Positions 43,633 through 52,063 of a stretch of 64,000 nt of DNA are shown piece after piece; within the stretch, counting starts at the first letter, position 1; each line of letters begins with the position of its first letter. This stretch comes from UBA5314 sp039679855. Lineage in GTDB: Bacteria > Bacillota > Syntrophomonadia > Syntrophomonadales > Syntrophomonadaceae. The notes below the pieces were generated by a model. It worked only from the letters and a program-made list of their open reading frames with translations, did no database searches and was not told where the DNA came from. Both the position numbers and the translations under genes were made by a program. The stretch spans positions 1 through 64,000 of the forward strand of contig JBDKUE010000065.1 of the NCBI GenBank assembly GCA_039679855.1, given 5' to 3'.

Positions 43633-44727
43633 ATGTCTAATGAATTGGTACAGGCATTGATTGAAATAGAGAAAGAGCGGGGTATTCCCAAACATGCTCT
43701 TATTGAAGCGATCAAGTCGGCATTAAACACCGCCTATAAGAAGAACTTCGGCATGGCGCAGAATGTAAGCGTGGAGTTCAATGAGATTACCGGGGAAGTT
43801 AAAGTCTTCTCCCAAAAGCGGGTTAGTGATGAGGTCAAGGACCAGCGCAGTGAGATAGCTGTGGAGGAAGCTCAAGAGCTTTATCCCGACTGCAAGGCTG
43901 ATGACATGGTTTATGTGGAAGCTACGCCGGCCAATTTTGGGCGAATCGCCGCTCAGACCGCCAAACAGGTGGTCATTCAAAAACTGCGCGAAGCGGAGCG
44001 GAGCCTTATTTACGAGGAGTTTCTGGAGCGGGAAGGCGAGATCGTCACCGGGGTTGTTCAGCGTGTCGAAGCCCGCTCGGTTTATCTGGGCCTGGGGCGA
44101 ACTGAAGGTATAATGCTTCCGCAAGATCAGATCGGAAACGAAAGGTACGATGTCGGTCAAAGACTCAAAGCTTATATCTATGAGGTAAAAAATACCCCCA
44201 AGGGACCCAACATATTTATATCACGCTCCCACCCTTATTTTTTACGGCGCTTGTTTGAGCTTGAGGTTCCGGAGATCTACGATGGGGTGTTGGAGATTAA
44301 ATCGATTGCCCGGGAAGCTGGATCCAGATCCAAAATAGCTGTGTACTCACTGGATGAAAAGATCGACCCGGTTGGTGCCTGCGTAGGGCCCCGGGGTCTG
44401 CGGGTTCAGAATATTGTTTCGGAGCTTAACGGGGAAAAGATAGATATTATTAAGTATGACCGGGAGCCGGAGCGGTATATTGCCAATGCCCTCAGTCCTT
44501 CCAAGGTTATTAGCGTCAGGTTGAGTGATGATGAAAAGGTGGCCCGGGTGGTGGTGCCTGATTACCAGCTTTCTCTGGCTATAGGCAAAGAGGGTCAGAA
44601 TGCCAGGCTGGCAGCTAAACTGACCGGCTGGAAGGTTGATATAAAAAGTGAAAGTCAGGTATCAGCCTACGTGGATGATTTTGAGGATGTTGAGGAGCTG
44701 GAGCAGCTAGATGGTGAAGATTCGTAA
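43633..44727 (+). CDS. nusA: Transcription termination/antitermination factor NusA
   Basis: 364 residues: an N-terminal RNA-polymerase-binding domain, an S1 domain (about 135-200, REGEIVTGVVQRVEARSVYL) and two KH domains (VGACVGPRGLRVQNIVSEL and AIGKEGQNARLAAKLTGW). It lacks the C-terminal acidic repeats of proteobacterial NusA, as is normal for Firmicutes. It overlaps rnpM by 17 bases. Confidence 0.97.
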   Translation: MSNELVQALIEIEKERGIPKHALIEAIKSALNTAYKKNFGMAQNVSVEFNEITGEVKVFSQKRVSDEVKDQRSEIAVEEAQELYPDCKADDMVYVEATPANFGRIAAQTAKQVVIQKLREAERSLIYEEFLEREGEIVTGVVQRVEARSVYLGLGRTEGIMLPQDQIGNERYDVGQRLKAYIYEVKNTPKGPNIFISRSHPYFLRRLFELEVPEIYDGVLEIKSIAREAGSRSKIAVYSLDEKIDPVGACVGPRGLRVQNIVSELNGEKIDIIKYDREPERYIANALSPSKVISVRLSDDEKVARVVVPDYQLSLAIGKEGQNARLAAKLTGWKVDIKSESQVSAYVDDFEDVEELEQLDGEDS

Positions 44728-44986
44728 ACTGCCACAGCGTATGTGTGTAGGCTGCAGGCAGATGAAAAATAAAAAAGAATTGGTCCGTATTGTAAGGACT
44801 CCCGAGGGCGATATAGAGGTAGATCGCACTGGGAAACGGGCCGGTCGTGGAGCCTATATATGCCCGACTCAGGACTGCCTGGATCAGGCTGTCAAAGGGA
44901 AGCGCCTGCAGAAAGCTCTCGAGAAAGAAATTCCGGGTGACGTTCTGGACAGAGTTAGGCAGGAGGTAAACGGAACTACTGCCTAA
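44711..44986 (+). CDS. rnpM: YlxR-family RNase P modulator RnpM
   Basis: 91 residues with the YlxR motif RMCVGCRQMKNKKELVRIV and TGKRAGRGAYICPTQDCL. The Bacillus homologue has recently been reported to bind and modulate RNase P. It begins inside the end of nusA, its conserved place. Confidence 0.93.
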   Translation: MVKIRKLPQRMCVGCRQMKNKKELVRIVRTPEGDIEVDRTGKRAGRGAYICPTQDCLDQAVKGKRLQKALEKEIPGDVLDRVRQEVNGTTA

Positions 44987-45077
44987 AGCAAATTGCTTAT
45001 ATTGGTGTTAATCAAAAACTGTAAACTAAACGAGCTATATTCAATTCAAAACGGTCTTAGGGCAGGGATGTGAGTCA

Positions 45078-45419
45078 ATGAAAAAAGTTTATGGCCTGCT
45101 GGGCATGGCAGTCCGCGCAGGTAAGATATCATCCGGGACTATGGCGGCTAAATCTAGTATGATAAGCAGGCGAGCTTATTTGTTAGTATTGAGCAACGAT
45201 ATTGCGCCGGCCAGCAGGGACTCGCTGATGTCAGCCTGCCAGAGGGCGAAAATCCCCTGGATTATAATGGGGGATAAATATGAATTGGGAAATGCGGTAG
45301 GCAAGGCTTATCGAGTCGCGTTGACTGTAAATGATGAAGGAATTGCGGGAGCTCTGATAAAACGAATGAATGAGGCGGAAGCAGCAAAGAGCATGGGGGT
45401 GGATGAATGGCGAAAATAA
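45078..45419 (+). CDS. L7Ae-family ribosomal protein-like (YlxQ)
   Basis: 113 residues with the L7Ae/L30e/S12e/Gadd45 fold features: GLLGMAVRAGKISSGTMAA and LLVLSNDIAPASRDSL. Such proteins bind kink-turn RNA; YlxQ of Bacillus is non-essential. It stands 91 bases after rnpM and overlaps infB by 13 bases. The gap before it has no clear structure. Confidence 0.9.
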   Translation: MKKVYGLLGMAVRAGKISSGTMAAKSSMISRRAYLLVLSNDIAPASRDSLMSACQRAKIPWIIMGDKYELGNAVGKAYRVALTVNDEGIAGALIKRMNEAEAAKSMGVDEWRK

Positions 45420-48250
45420 GAGTGCACGAGTTAGCTAAAGAATTGGGATTACCCAGTAAGGAAATGGTCGACGTTCTCCAGGGACTGGGGCTGGATATTA
45501 AAAACCATATGAGTACCATGGAGGATTCACAGGCCGTCTGGGTTAAGAAACGTTTGGGTAAACAGGAAGCCGGCAGTCCCAAACCGCCCGCAGCAAAATC
45601 TGAAGCTGCTCCTGCTCCGGCCAATAAAACGGAGCGCCCTCCTTCAAGGCCTGAACCGGGCCGGGGAGCGGTTCGTACCCCTGAAAACAAGGCCAGACCG
45701 GTTCCAGGACAGGAAGTACGTACTGCTTCTTCGCCACAAACGGGTCTGGATAGAAATGTCGCTGCAAACAGGCCACAGGGAAACCAAAACCGACCTAACC
45801 AGACTCGCCCTGGCAACCAGCCCTACAGGCCTGATCAGAATAGGCCCGGGCAGGGTGCAGCTCGTCCTGAATACAACAGGCCGACTGGAGCCCAACAGGG
45901 CAGATCCGATCAGGGAAGAACCGGGTATCAACCAAGACCGGATCAGGGCCGGCCGGCTGGAGGACAGCCTGGCAGGCCTTATGGCGAAGGGCGCCCGCAG
46001 GGAGCGCCGGGAAGAGACAACCGTCCCCCCTCGGGGCCCAGGCCTTATGATCAGAATCGCGGCGGCCAGGCACCAGGTAGACCGCCTTATTCACAAGGCC
46101 GTCCTGCTCCGCAAGGACAGCAAGGCCGTCCTGCTCCGCAAGGACAGCAAGGTCGTCCTGCTCCGCAGGGACAGCAAGGTCGTCCTGCTCCGCAGGGACA
46201 GCAAGGTCGTCCTGCTCCGCAGGGACAGCAGGCCCGTCCGGGAGGCGGGAGACCCGGTGGCGGCGGAGGAGCTCCGTCCAGACCAGGTCAGTCTCAGCAG
46301 CGTCCACCCTTTGCACGGCCGGGAGGTCCAACCCCCGGGCCTATAGGCCAGCCGCTTGGCAAAGGAGGCCCTGCCAAAAAGACCGCTGGCAAACCCGGAC
46401 AGGGACCCAACCGGAGCACCAAACCGGAAAATCTCAGGGACTACTCCCGCCCCATGAGAAAATCCAGACACAAAAAACGCCGTGATGAGGTTGTTGCTCA
46501 ACCGCCTCAGTTGATCGAAATAGAAGATACTATAACGGTTCGCGAATTGGCTGATAAGCTGACTCGCAGCCCGGCGGATATTTTGAAGAAGCTGATGGAA
46601 TTGGGGATAATGGCCTCTATAAATCAGATCATAGACTTTGAAACCGCCGAAATCGTGTGCAGCCTTTACGAGACCAAGGTTCAACGCGTATTGTCGGCTG
46701 AACAAAAGCTGCTGGAAGAGATCGTCGATGAGGAGGACAGCCTGCAGAACCGGCCGCCCGTGGTTACGGTTATGGGGCATGTCGACCATGGTAAAACCTC
46801 ATTGCTGGATAGAATTCGCCAGGCCAATGTAGTTTCTGGTGAAGCTGGAGGAATCACCCAGCATATTGGAGCATACCAGGTAAATATTCATGATAACCGG
46901 ATTACCTTTATCGATACCCCGGGTCATGAGGCTTTCACCGCCATGAGGGCCAGGGGGGCGAATCTTACCGATATAGTTGTTCTGGTTGTGGCAGCCGATG
47001 ATGGGGTTATGCCTCAAACGATTGAAGCGATCAACCACATTCGTGCAGCCAAGGTTCCTTTCCTGGTGGCAGTAAATAAAATCGACAAACCGGACGCCAA
47101 CCCGGAAAAGGTTATGCGCCAGCTCACCGAGCACGGTATACTCGCCGAGGAATGGGGCGGAGATATCATATTCGCTCCAGTTTCGGCCAAATCGGGCGAG
47201 GGAATTGAAACGCTCTTGGAAATGATCTTATTGCTGGCCGAAATGAATGACATTAAGGCCAATCCCGACCGTCCTGCCGAAGGGGTGGTTATTGAAGGAG
47301 AACTGGACAAAGGCCGGGGGGCTATATCAACCGTTCTGGTCCAGAAAGGGACTTTAAAAATAGGAGACTATCTGCTGGCCGGCGTAGCCTGGTGCAAAGT
47401 CAGGGCTATGACCGACTACCGGGGGCGCCGGGTTGACAAAGCCCAACCCTCCATGCCGGTTGAAATAACCGGTTGGAGCGGGGTTCCCGAAGCGGGCAGC
47501 AAAGTGCAGGCCTGCGACGAAAAAACGGCCAAAGCTGTGACCACCATGAGAGCCAATGAAAAGAAGATCGAAGAACAAAAGCAGAATAGCCGAATATCCC
47601 TGGACGACTTCTTCCGTCAAATGAAGGAAGCTGATGCCAAGGATTTGAACCTGATTATAAAAGGAGATGTACAGGGATCCATCGAAGCCCTCGTTCAGTC
47701 ACTGGTCCGTTTGAGCACCGATGAGGTCAAGGTGAATGTAATTCACTCGGCAGTTGGTGCGGTAACCGAGACTGATGTTATGCTGGCGTCGGCTTCCAAC
47801 GCCATAATCATCGGGTTTAATGTCAGACCGGACAGCAAAGCCCGAAAATATGCCGAAGATGAAAACATTGACGTACGGCTCTATAGGGTTATTTATGAAG
47901 CGATTGATGATGTCAAGAAAGCCATGGTTGGTTTGCTAGATCCCGAATACAAGGAAAAATACATGGGCCGTGCCGAAGTGCGCCAGGTTTTCAGGGTTCC
48001 CAATGTCGGTGCGGTGGGCGGCTGTTATGTACTGGATGGTAAAATCCAGCGAAACGCCAATGTACGTATCTTGAGGGACGGAGTAATCGTATTTGAGGGC
48101 AAACTGGATTCCTTAAGGCGCTTTAAGGATGACGTCAAAGAAGTTGTAGAAAACTATGAATGTGGAATGGGCATAAGCAACTTTAACGACATCAAAGAAG
48201 GCGACGTTATCGAAGCGTTTACCATGGAAGAAGTGCCCAGACATCTATAG
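45407..48250 (+). CDS. infB: Translation initiation factor IF-2
   Basis: 947 residues. The N-terminal IF2_N module (RVHELAKELGLPSKEMVDVL) is followed by about 270 residues of Pro/Gly/Gln/Arg-rich disordered sequence with a perfect-register tandem repeat, a second IF2_N-type module (about 370-420, TVRELADKLTRSPADILKKL), and the GTPase domain (G1 GHVDHGKTSL, DTPGHEAF, NKID). Domains II, III and C2 complete the protein; C2 binds fMet-tRNA. ATG 45407 is within the end of ylxQ. The first gene downstream is rbfA; ylxP, present in Bacillus, is absent. Confidence 0.97.
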   Translation: MAKIRVHELAKELGLPSKEMVDVLQGLGLDIKNHMSTMEDSQAVWVKKRLGKQEAGSPKPPAAKSEAAPAPANKTERPPSRPEPGRGAVRTPENKARPVPGQEVRTASSPQTGLDRNVAANRPQGNQNRPNQTRPGNQPYRPDQNRPGQGAARPEYNRPTGAQQGRSDQGRTGYQPRPDQGRPAGGQPGRPYGEGRPQGAPGRDNRPPSGPRPYDQNRGGQAPGRPPYSQGRPAPQGQQGRPAPQGQQGRPAPQGQQGRPAPQGQQGRPAPQGQQARPGGGRPGGGGGAPSRPGQSQQRPPFARPGGPTPGPIGQPLGKGGPAKKTAGKPGQGPNRSTKPENLRDYSRPMRKSRHKKRRDEVVAQPPQLIEIEDTITVRELADKLTRSPADILKKLMELGIMASINQIIDFETAEIVCSLYETKVQRVLSAEQKLLEEIVDEEDSLQNRPPVVTVMGHVDHGKTSLLDRIRQANVVSGEAGGITQHIGAYQVNIHDNRITFIDTPGHEAFTAMRARGANLTDIVVLVVAADDGVMPQTIEAINHIRAAKVPFLVAVNKIDKPDANPEKVMRQLTEHGILAEEWGGDIIFAPVSAKSGEGIETLLEMILLLAEMNDIKANPDRPAEGVVIEGELDKGRGAISTVLVQKGTLKIGDYLLAGVAWCKVRAMTDYRGRRVDKAQPSMPVEITGWSGVPEAGSKVQACDEKTAKAVTTMRANEKKIEEQKQNSRISLDDFFRQMKEADAKDLNLIIKGDVQGSIEALVQSLVRLSTDEVKVNVIHSAVGAVTETDVMLASASNAIIIGFNVRPDSKARKYAEDENIDVRLYRVIYEAIDDVKKAMVGLLDPEYKEKYMGRAEVRQVFRVPNVGAVGGCYVLDGKIQRNANVRILRDGVIVFEGKLDSLRRFKDDVKEVVENYECGMGISNFNDIKEGDVIEAFTMEEVPRHL
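46097..46231 (+). repeat. Five tandem 27-bp repeats inside infB
   Basis: Five consecutive 27-base units encode GRPAPQGQQ each (the last ends ...QGQQ before ARPGG). Copies 1-2 differ from copies 3-5 by two third-position changes (GGC/GGT and CAA/CAG), which suggests recent duplication in two steps. The array lies in the disordered linker of IF-2 and keeps the frame. Confidence 0.9.
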
Positions 48251-48282
48251 ACTTAAATGACAGTTGAAATGGGGGATGGCGA

Positions 48283-48657
48283 ATGAACAAGCGCCGTCAG
48301 GATAGAATGGCAGTTGAAATCAAGCGAAGTATGGCAAGGATTCTGCAGGAAGATATCAAGGATCCCCGTATTGACTTTAGCACCGTATCTATCACCCGGG
48401 TTGACGTTTCCAATGACCTGGGTCATGCCCGGGTCAACTTCAGCATTTTGGCTGAGGAGCAGCGCCAGGAAGAGATTATGCGGGCTTTGCAGAAGGCCAA
48501 GGGCCATATCCGCAGTGAGCTGGCCAGGGAATTTGCAGTCAGGCATTTCCCTGAACTGGAGTTTCGCCTGGATAAATCGATTGAGCATGGTATACGTATT
48601 TCCACACTGCTTCAGGAACTGAGTGAAAACAAGGGCGAGAAGGGGAATGATGAATAG
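48283..48657 (+). CDS. rbfA: 30S ribosome-binding factor A
   Basis: RbfA is a KH-type factor for late 16S rRNA maturation and cold growth. The 124 residues include DRMAVEIKRSMARILQED, IKDPRIDFSTVSITRVDVS, DLGHARVNFSIL and FPELEFRLDKSIEHGIRI. It follows infB after 32 bases, preceded by GGGGGATGG, and overlaps the next gene. Confidence 0.95.
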   Translation: MNKRRQDRMAVEIKRSMARILQEDIKDPRIDFSTVSITRVDVSNDLGHARVNFSILAEEQRQEEIMRALQKAKGHIRSELAREFAVRHFPELEFRLDKSIEHGIRISTLLQELSENKGEKGNDE

Positions 48658-49615
48658 CATTGGTGAAATCGCGCAAGAGCTTAATTCCCAGGACGACTGG
48701 CTTTTATTGGGGCATATGCTCCCCGATGGAGATTGTATAGGGTCTTTACTGGGCCTGGCCCTGGGCCTTAAAGAACTGGGTAAAAGAGTTCAAATCTTAC
48801 AGGCGGAACCCCTTCCCCATAATTATCTTTATCTCCAGGGAATTGAATTATTCAAACCCCTGGAGCAAATTTCTATGGACTTCTCCGGGTTGATCTATCT
48901 GGATTGTTCCGACTTGGGAAGGATTCATGATAACATTAGAGAATGGACAGCCGGTTTGACGGTTGCCACCATTAATATTGATCATCACCCAACCAACGAT
49001 ATGTTTGCCCATTACAATTATGTAGACCCTCATGCCGCAGCCACCGGCGAGATTATTGCCGAGCTTCTTCAGGCTTTGAATGTCACCCTGAAGCCGGAGA
49101 TTGCTGAAGCCCTTTATGCTGCCCTGCTCATGGATACCGGGGGATTCTTAAACGGCAACACCACCAGTCAAACCTTGCATACGGCTGCCCTGTTTTTGGA
49201 AACAGGGGTCGATGTCAACTCAGCTCGGATCAATCTCTTCGAATCCAAGAACCGGAAAGAGATGTATCTTCTGCATTTGGCTCTGCAGCACCTGAACTTC
49301 AGCCCTGACGGACGCATAGCCTGTATGCTCCTGCCCTATGCCGATCTTGAGAAAATTGACGCACTGGACCTTAATCCAGAGGGTTTAATAAACTATACAC
49401 GCATGATTGAGGGTGTAGAAGTGGGTGTTCTATTGCGCGAGATAAGCCCCGGAACCATAAAGATCGGTTTGCGTTCCAAAGGGCGGGTAGACGTTGCTGC
49501 TCTGGCCCAGCAATTTGGCGGAGGAGGACACCGACAGGCAGCCGGTGCGCGTTGGCCAGGAACGCTTCATGAAGTACAAAAAACGGTCTTTGACGCTATC
49601 GAGGAAGTGATATAG
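48650..49615 (+). CDS. nrnA: Bifunctional oligoribonuclease/PAP phosphatase NrnA (DHH family)
   Basis: About 321 residues. The DHH domain shows LLLGHMLPDGDCIGSLLGLA, YLDCSDLGR and INIDHHPTNDMFAHYNYVD; the C-terminal DHHA1 domain ends with FGGGGHRQAAGA. Such enzymes degrade nano-RNA and hydrolyse pAp; some cleave cyclic dinucleotide products. ATG 48650 (or 48647) follows GAGAAGGGG; an upstream in-frame GTG (48623) lies within rbfA. Its place between rbfA and truB is common in Clostridia. Confidence 0.93.
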   Translation: MNSIGEIAQELNSQDDWLLLGHMLPDGDCIGSLLGLALGLKELGKRVQILQAEPLPHNYLYLQGIELFKPLEQISMDFSGLIYLDCSDLGRIHDNIREWTAGLTVATINIDHHPTNDMFAHYNYVDPHAAATGEIIAELLQALNVTLKPEIAEALYAALLMDTGGFLNGNTTSQTLHTAALFLETGVDVNSARINLFESKNRKEMYLLHLALQHLNFSPDGRIACMLLPYADLEKIDALDLNPEGLINYTRMIEGVEVGVLLREISPGTIKIGLRSKGRVDVAALAQQFGGGGHRQAAGARWPGTLHEVQKTVFDAIEEVI

Positions 49616-49618
49616 AGC

Positions 49619-50500
49619 TTGGACGGCTTTCTAAATATCAACAAACCGCCCGGCTTGACTTCTTTTGATGTAGTACGGGTAATTAAGAGGCGTCTGCCCC
49701 GGAAATACAAGATCGGGCATCTAGGGACCCTTGATCCTATGGCTACCGGTGTCTTACCTGTAGCTCTGGGACAGGCCAACAAATTCCTGCAATATATAGA
49801 AGACCAGCGCAAGGAATACCAGGCCGCGTTTTTCCTGGGAGCCACATCAGACACCCAGGATATCTGGGGCAAGGTCGAGAGCAGTGGAAGCACTCGCTTT
49901 ACTCCCAAACAGCTTAAAGAAGTGCTGCAATCCTTTCTGGGAGTAAGCCTGCAGGTTCCGCCTATGTATTCAGCAGTACACCACCAGGGTAAGAGGCTCT
50001 ATGAGCTGGCCCGACAGGGGATGGTGGTGGAGCGTACAGCCCGGGAAATTGAAATAGACCGTTTGGAGCTTTTGAGAGTGGAAGATTCTGCTCCCTGGCC
50101 CCAAATAACCATTAAAGTCTTGTGTTCCCGGGGTACTTACATAAGAACCCTCGGTCATGATATCGGTGAAAAACTAGGTACTGGCGCAGTGCTAAGCCAA
50201 CTGGTGCGGCTTCGCTCAGGACCATTTGACATAATCCAATCTGTTTCATTAGAGCAGTTGGAGAATCAGGACTTAAGCACCTATCTACTTCCGCCCGATT
50301 TCCCGCTGGGCAGTTTACCGGAAGTCATCATACCGGAGCAGGTGGAATCCTTATGGAGGAACGGTAGGGCTATAGAACTGGGGGAAGTTCCTTTAACAGG
50401 CCGGGTGAGAGTCTATTTTGCCGACCATCGCTTTTTGGGGATGGCCGAGCTTGAAAATTCGGCTGGGACCTGGCTCCATCCTATAAGATTATTGATCTAG
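49619..50500 (+). CDS. truB: tRNA pseudouridine-55 synthase
   Basis: TruB makes pseudouridine 55 in the T-loop of tRNAs. The 293 residues begin MDGFLNINKPPGLTSFDVV and have the catalytic loop IGHLGTLDPMATGVLPVALG, where the Asp is the nucleophile, plus the later VLCSRGTYIRTLGHDIG. It uses a TTG start, three bases after nrnA ends. A C-terminal PUA-like region is present. Confidence 0.96.
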   Translation: MDGFLNINKPPGLTSFDVVRVIKRRLPRKYKIGHLGTLDPMATGVLPVALGQANKFLQYIEDQRKEYQAAFFLGATSDTQDIWGKVESSGSTRFTPKQLKEVLQSFLGVSLQVPPMYSAVHHQGKRLYELARQGMVVERTAREIEIDRLELLRVEDSAPWPQITIKVLCSRGTYIRTLGHDIGEKLGTGAVLSQLVRLRSGPFDIIQSVSLEQLENQDLSTYLLPPDFPLGSLPEVIIPEQVESLWRNGRAIELGEVPLTGRVRVYFADHRFLGMAELENSAGTWLHPIRLLI

Positions 50501-50514
50501 GAGTGATACCGCCG

Positions 50515-51465
50515 ATGCAGGTAATCAGAGAAGCCGACAATTACATACCTTCAGGAAAACCTCTTTTCCTGGCCCTGGGTAATTTTGACGGGGTGCACCA
50601 GGGGCATAAGAAACTGATCACAACGCTTCTTAACCGGGCCCGCCAGGACGATGGCACGGCCGCTGCTTTTATATTTGAGCCGCACCCCTCCAAGGTGCTT
50701 TTTCCGGAGCGGGCCCCCAAAATGCTGGTAACTGCCGAACAGAAGGCCGAGTTGTTGAAAAATCTGGGCATGGATTTGCTTATTTATAACTCTTTTAGCC
50801 TGGAAATGGCCCGCTGGACGCCCGAGGAATTTGTTAAACGGGTGTTGGTGGACCTACTGCATATTAAAGAAGCTTTTATAGGCTTCAATTATTCCTTTGG
50901 CCATCGTGGAGCAGGGACTCCTGAAATGCTGCAAGCCCTGGGGGAGGGATATGGTTTTAAGGTTCACATTATATCCCCGGTCAGGGTTGAAGATGAAGTG
51001 GTGTCCAGCACCCTGATTCGCCGTTACCTGGAGCAGGGGGCCATTGACAAAGCCAAGGAAATGCTGTGCCATTACCCGCTTGTGGAAGGCCGGGTGGTAA
51101 AAGGGGATCGCCGCGGTGCGTCGCTCCTGGGTTTCCCAACCGCCAACCTTCAGGTGGATGAGGACGTAATTGTACCTGGCAAAGGAGTATATGCGGCCAG
51201 GGTAAGGCATAAAGGAGAGTGGCTGCCAGCGGTCGTTAATATAGGCAATGTGCCGACCTTTTTGAGTGGTGACGCTATTTCCATCGAAGCGCATCTTATC
51301 GATTTTCAAGGAGACCTCTATGGAGAAATCCTGGGATTGAGTTTCTATAGAAAGTTACGGGATGAGAGGAAATTCGGCAGCATTGAAGAACTGAAGGCTC
51401 AGATTGGGGCAGACCGGGATGCGGCCCGGGATTACCTGCCAGGCCAGCCGTTGCCAGGGCTCTAA
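50515..51465 (+). CDS. ribF: Bifunctional riboflavin kinase / FAD synthetase
   Basis: RibF phosphorylates riboflavin to FMN and adenylates FMN to FAD. About 316 residues: N-terminal nucleotidyltransferase domain (LGNFDGVHQGHKKLI, STLIRRYLEQG) and C-terminal riboflavin kinase domain (VVKGDRRGASLLGFPTANLQ). ATG 50515 lies eleven bases after AGGAG (50499-50503); a GTG at 50503 overlaps that site. This is the usual truB-ribF-rpsO order. Confidence 0.95.
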   Translation: MQVIREADNYIPSGKPLFLALGNFDGVHQGHKKLITTLLNRARQDDGTAAAFIFEPHPSKVLFPERAPKMLVTAEQKAELLKNLGMDLLIYNSFSLEMARWTPEEFVKRVLVDLLHIKEAFIGFNYSFGHRGAGTPEMLQALGEGYGFKVHIISPVRVEDEVVSSTLIRRYLEQGAIDKAKEMLCHYPLVEGRVVKGDRRGASLLGFPTANLQVDEDVIVPGKGVYAARVRHKGEWLPAVVNIGNVPTFLSGDAISIEAHLIDFQGDLYGEILGLSFYRKLRDERKFGSIEELKAQIGADRDAARDYLPGQPLPGL

Positions 51466-51473
51466 TTCCTTCG

Positions 51474-51503
51474 TTTACATATACTCGCCGAATATGCTAC
51501 AAT
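51474..51503 (+). promoter_or_regulatory. Probable promoter for rpsO
   Basis: TTTACA (51474-51479) and TACAAT (51498-51503), 18 bases apart, lie just after the ribF stop. They would give a leader of about 230 bases before rpsO. Confidence 0.65.
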
Positions 51504-51507
51504 GTAC

Positions 51508-51740
51508 CTTGTTATCGGGAAAAGTATAAAAGCGCTCCAGCCTTGGGAGAATATAGAATAACAAGCTCTTCCATGTGAGGCAGGGAAGCTGCAGTTGACC
51601 CGATATTTAATAGCGGTTCTTGACAGGATCAGACCGCACCTGGCAACCAGCCAGGCTTTTTGGAACCACGGGCTAGGATTAGCGATTTTCACCGACGCTA
51701 ACCTTGGTTGGTGGCGATTATAGTGTGAGGAGGTGAAGTT
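51508..51740 (+). promoter_or_regulatory. Structured leader of rpsO with internal attenuator
   Basis: CTTGTTAT (51508-51515) pairs with ATAACAAG (51558-51565), enclosing a CTCC/GGAG hairpin. CTTCC (51568-51572) pairs with GGAAG (51584-51588), and GCGGT near 51613 with ACCGC near 51633. CCTGGC (51639-51644) pairs with GCCAGG (51650-51655), followed by CTTTTT, which is a terminator. TTAGCG/CGCTAA just before the ribosome-binding site forms another stem. The combination suggests regulated read-through, most simply S15 autoregulation; this is inference. Confidence 0.6.
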
Positions 51741-52010
51741 TTGGCTTTAACTAACGAGAAAAAGGGAGAACTCATTAAGGAATTCCAGATCCATGAGAAC
51801 GATACCGGATCTCCGGAAGTTCAAATAGCGATTCTTACTAATAGAATTAACTATTTAAATGAACATCTCAAGGCAAATAAAAAGGATCACCATTCCCGGC
51901 GGGGACTGTTAAAAATGGTCGGTCAGCGCCGCTCTCTTCTGGATTATTTAAAAAAGAAAGATTTCGAGCGTTACCGGACCATCGTTACGCGACTCGGTTT
52001 GCGCAGGTAA
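51741..52010 (+). CDS. rpsO: 30S ribosomal protein S15
   Basis: The 89-residue S15 binds 16S rRNA early in assembly. The sequence includes FQIHENDTGSPEVQIAILTN, HHSRRGLLKMVGQRRSLLDY and the ending RLGLRR. It has a TTG start at 51741, preceded by GAGGAGGTGAAG. The gene has its own probable promoter and leader. Confidence 0.97.
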   Translation: MALTNEKKGELIKEFQIHENDTGSPEVQIAILTNRINYLNEHLKANKKDHHSRRGLLKMVGQRRSLLDYLKKKDFERYRTIVTRLGLRR

Positions 52011-52030
52011 AGAGCGGTAGCCCGCTCTTT
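52009..52030 (+). terminator. Hairpin between rpsO and pnp
   Basis: AAAGAGCGG (52009-52017) pairs exactly with CCGCTCTTT (52022-52030) around four bases. The stem starts in the rpsO stop codon. Only TTT and then AACTTTT follow, so it may be a partial terminator or a processing site between S15 and PNPase, as known in other bacteria. Confidence 0.65.
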
Positions 52031-52063
52031 AACTTTTATTATTATCCGAAAGGAGGAATAGCT

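Noticed and set aside
45795..46331. Long open frames on both strands over the infB linker (also 45756-46346 plus and 46091-46789 minus)
   Set aside because: They result from the GC-rich 27-bp tandem repeats being open in several frames; the IF-2 frame is the real one.
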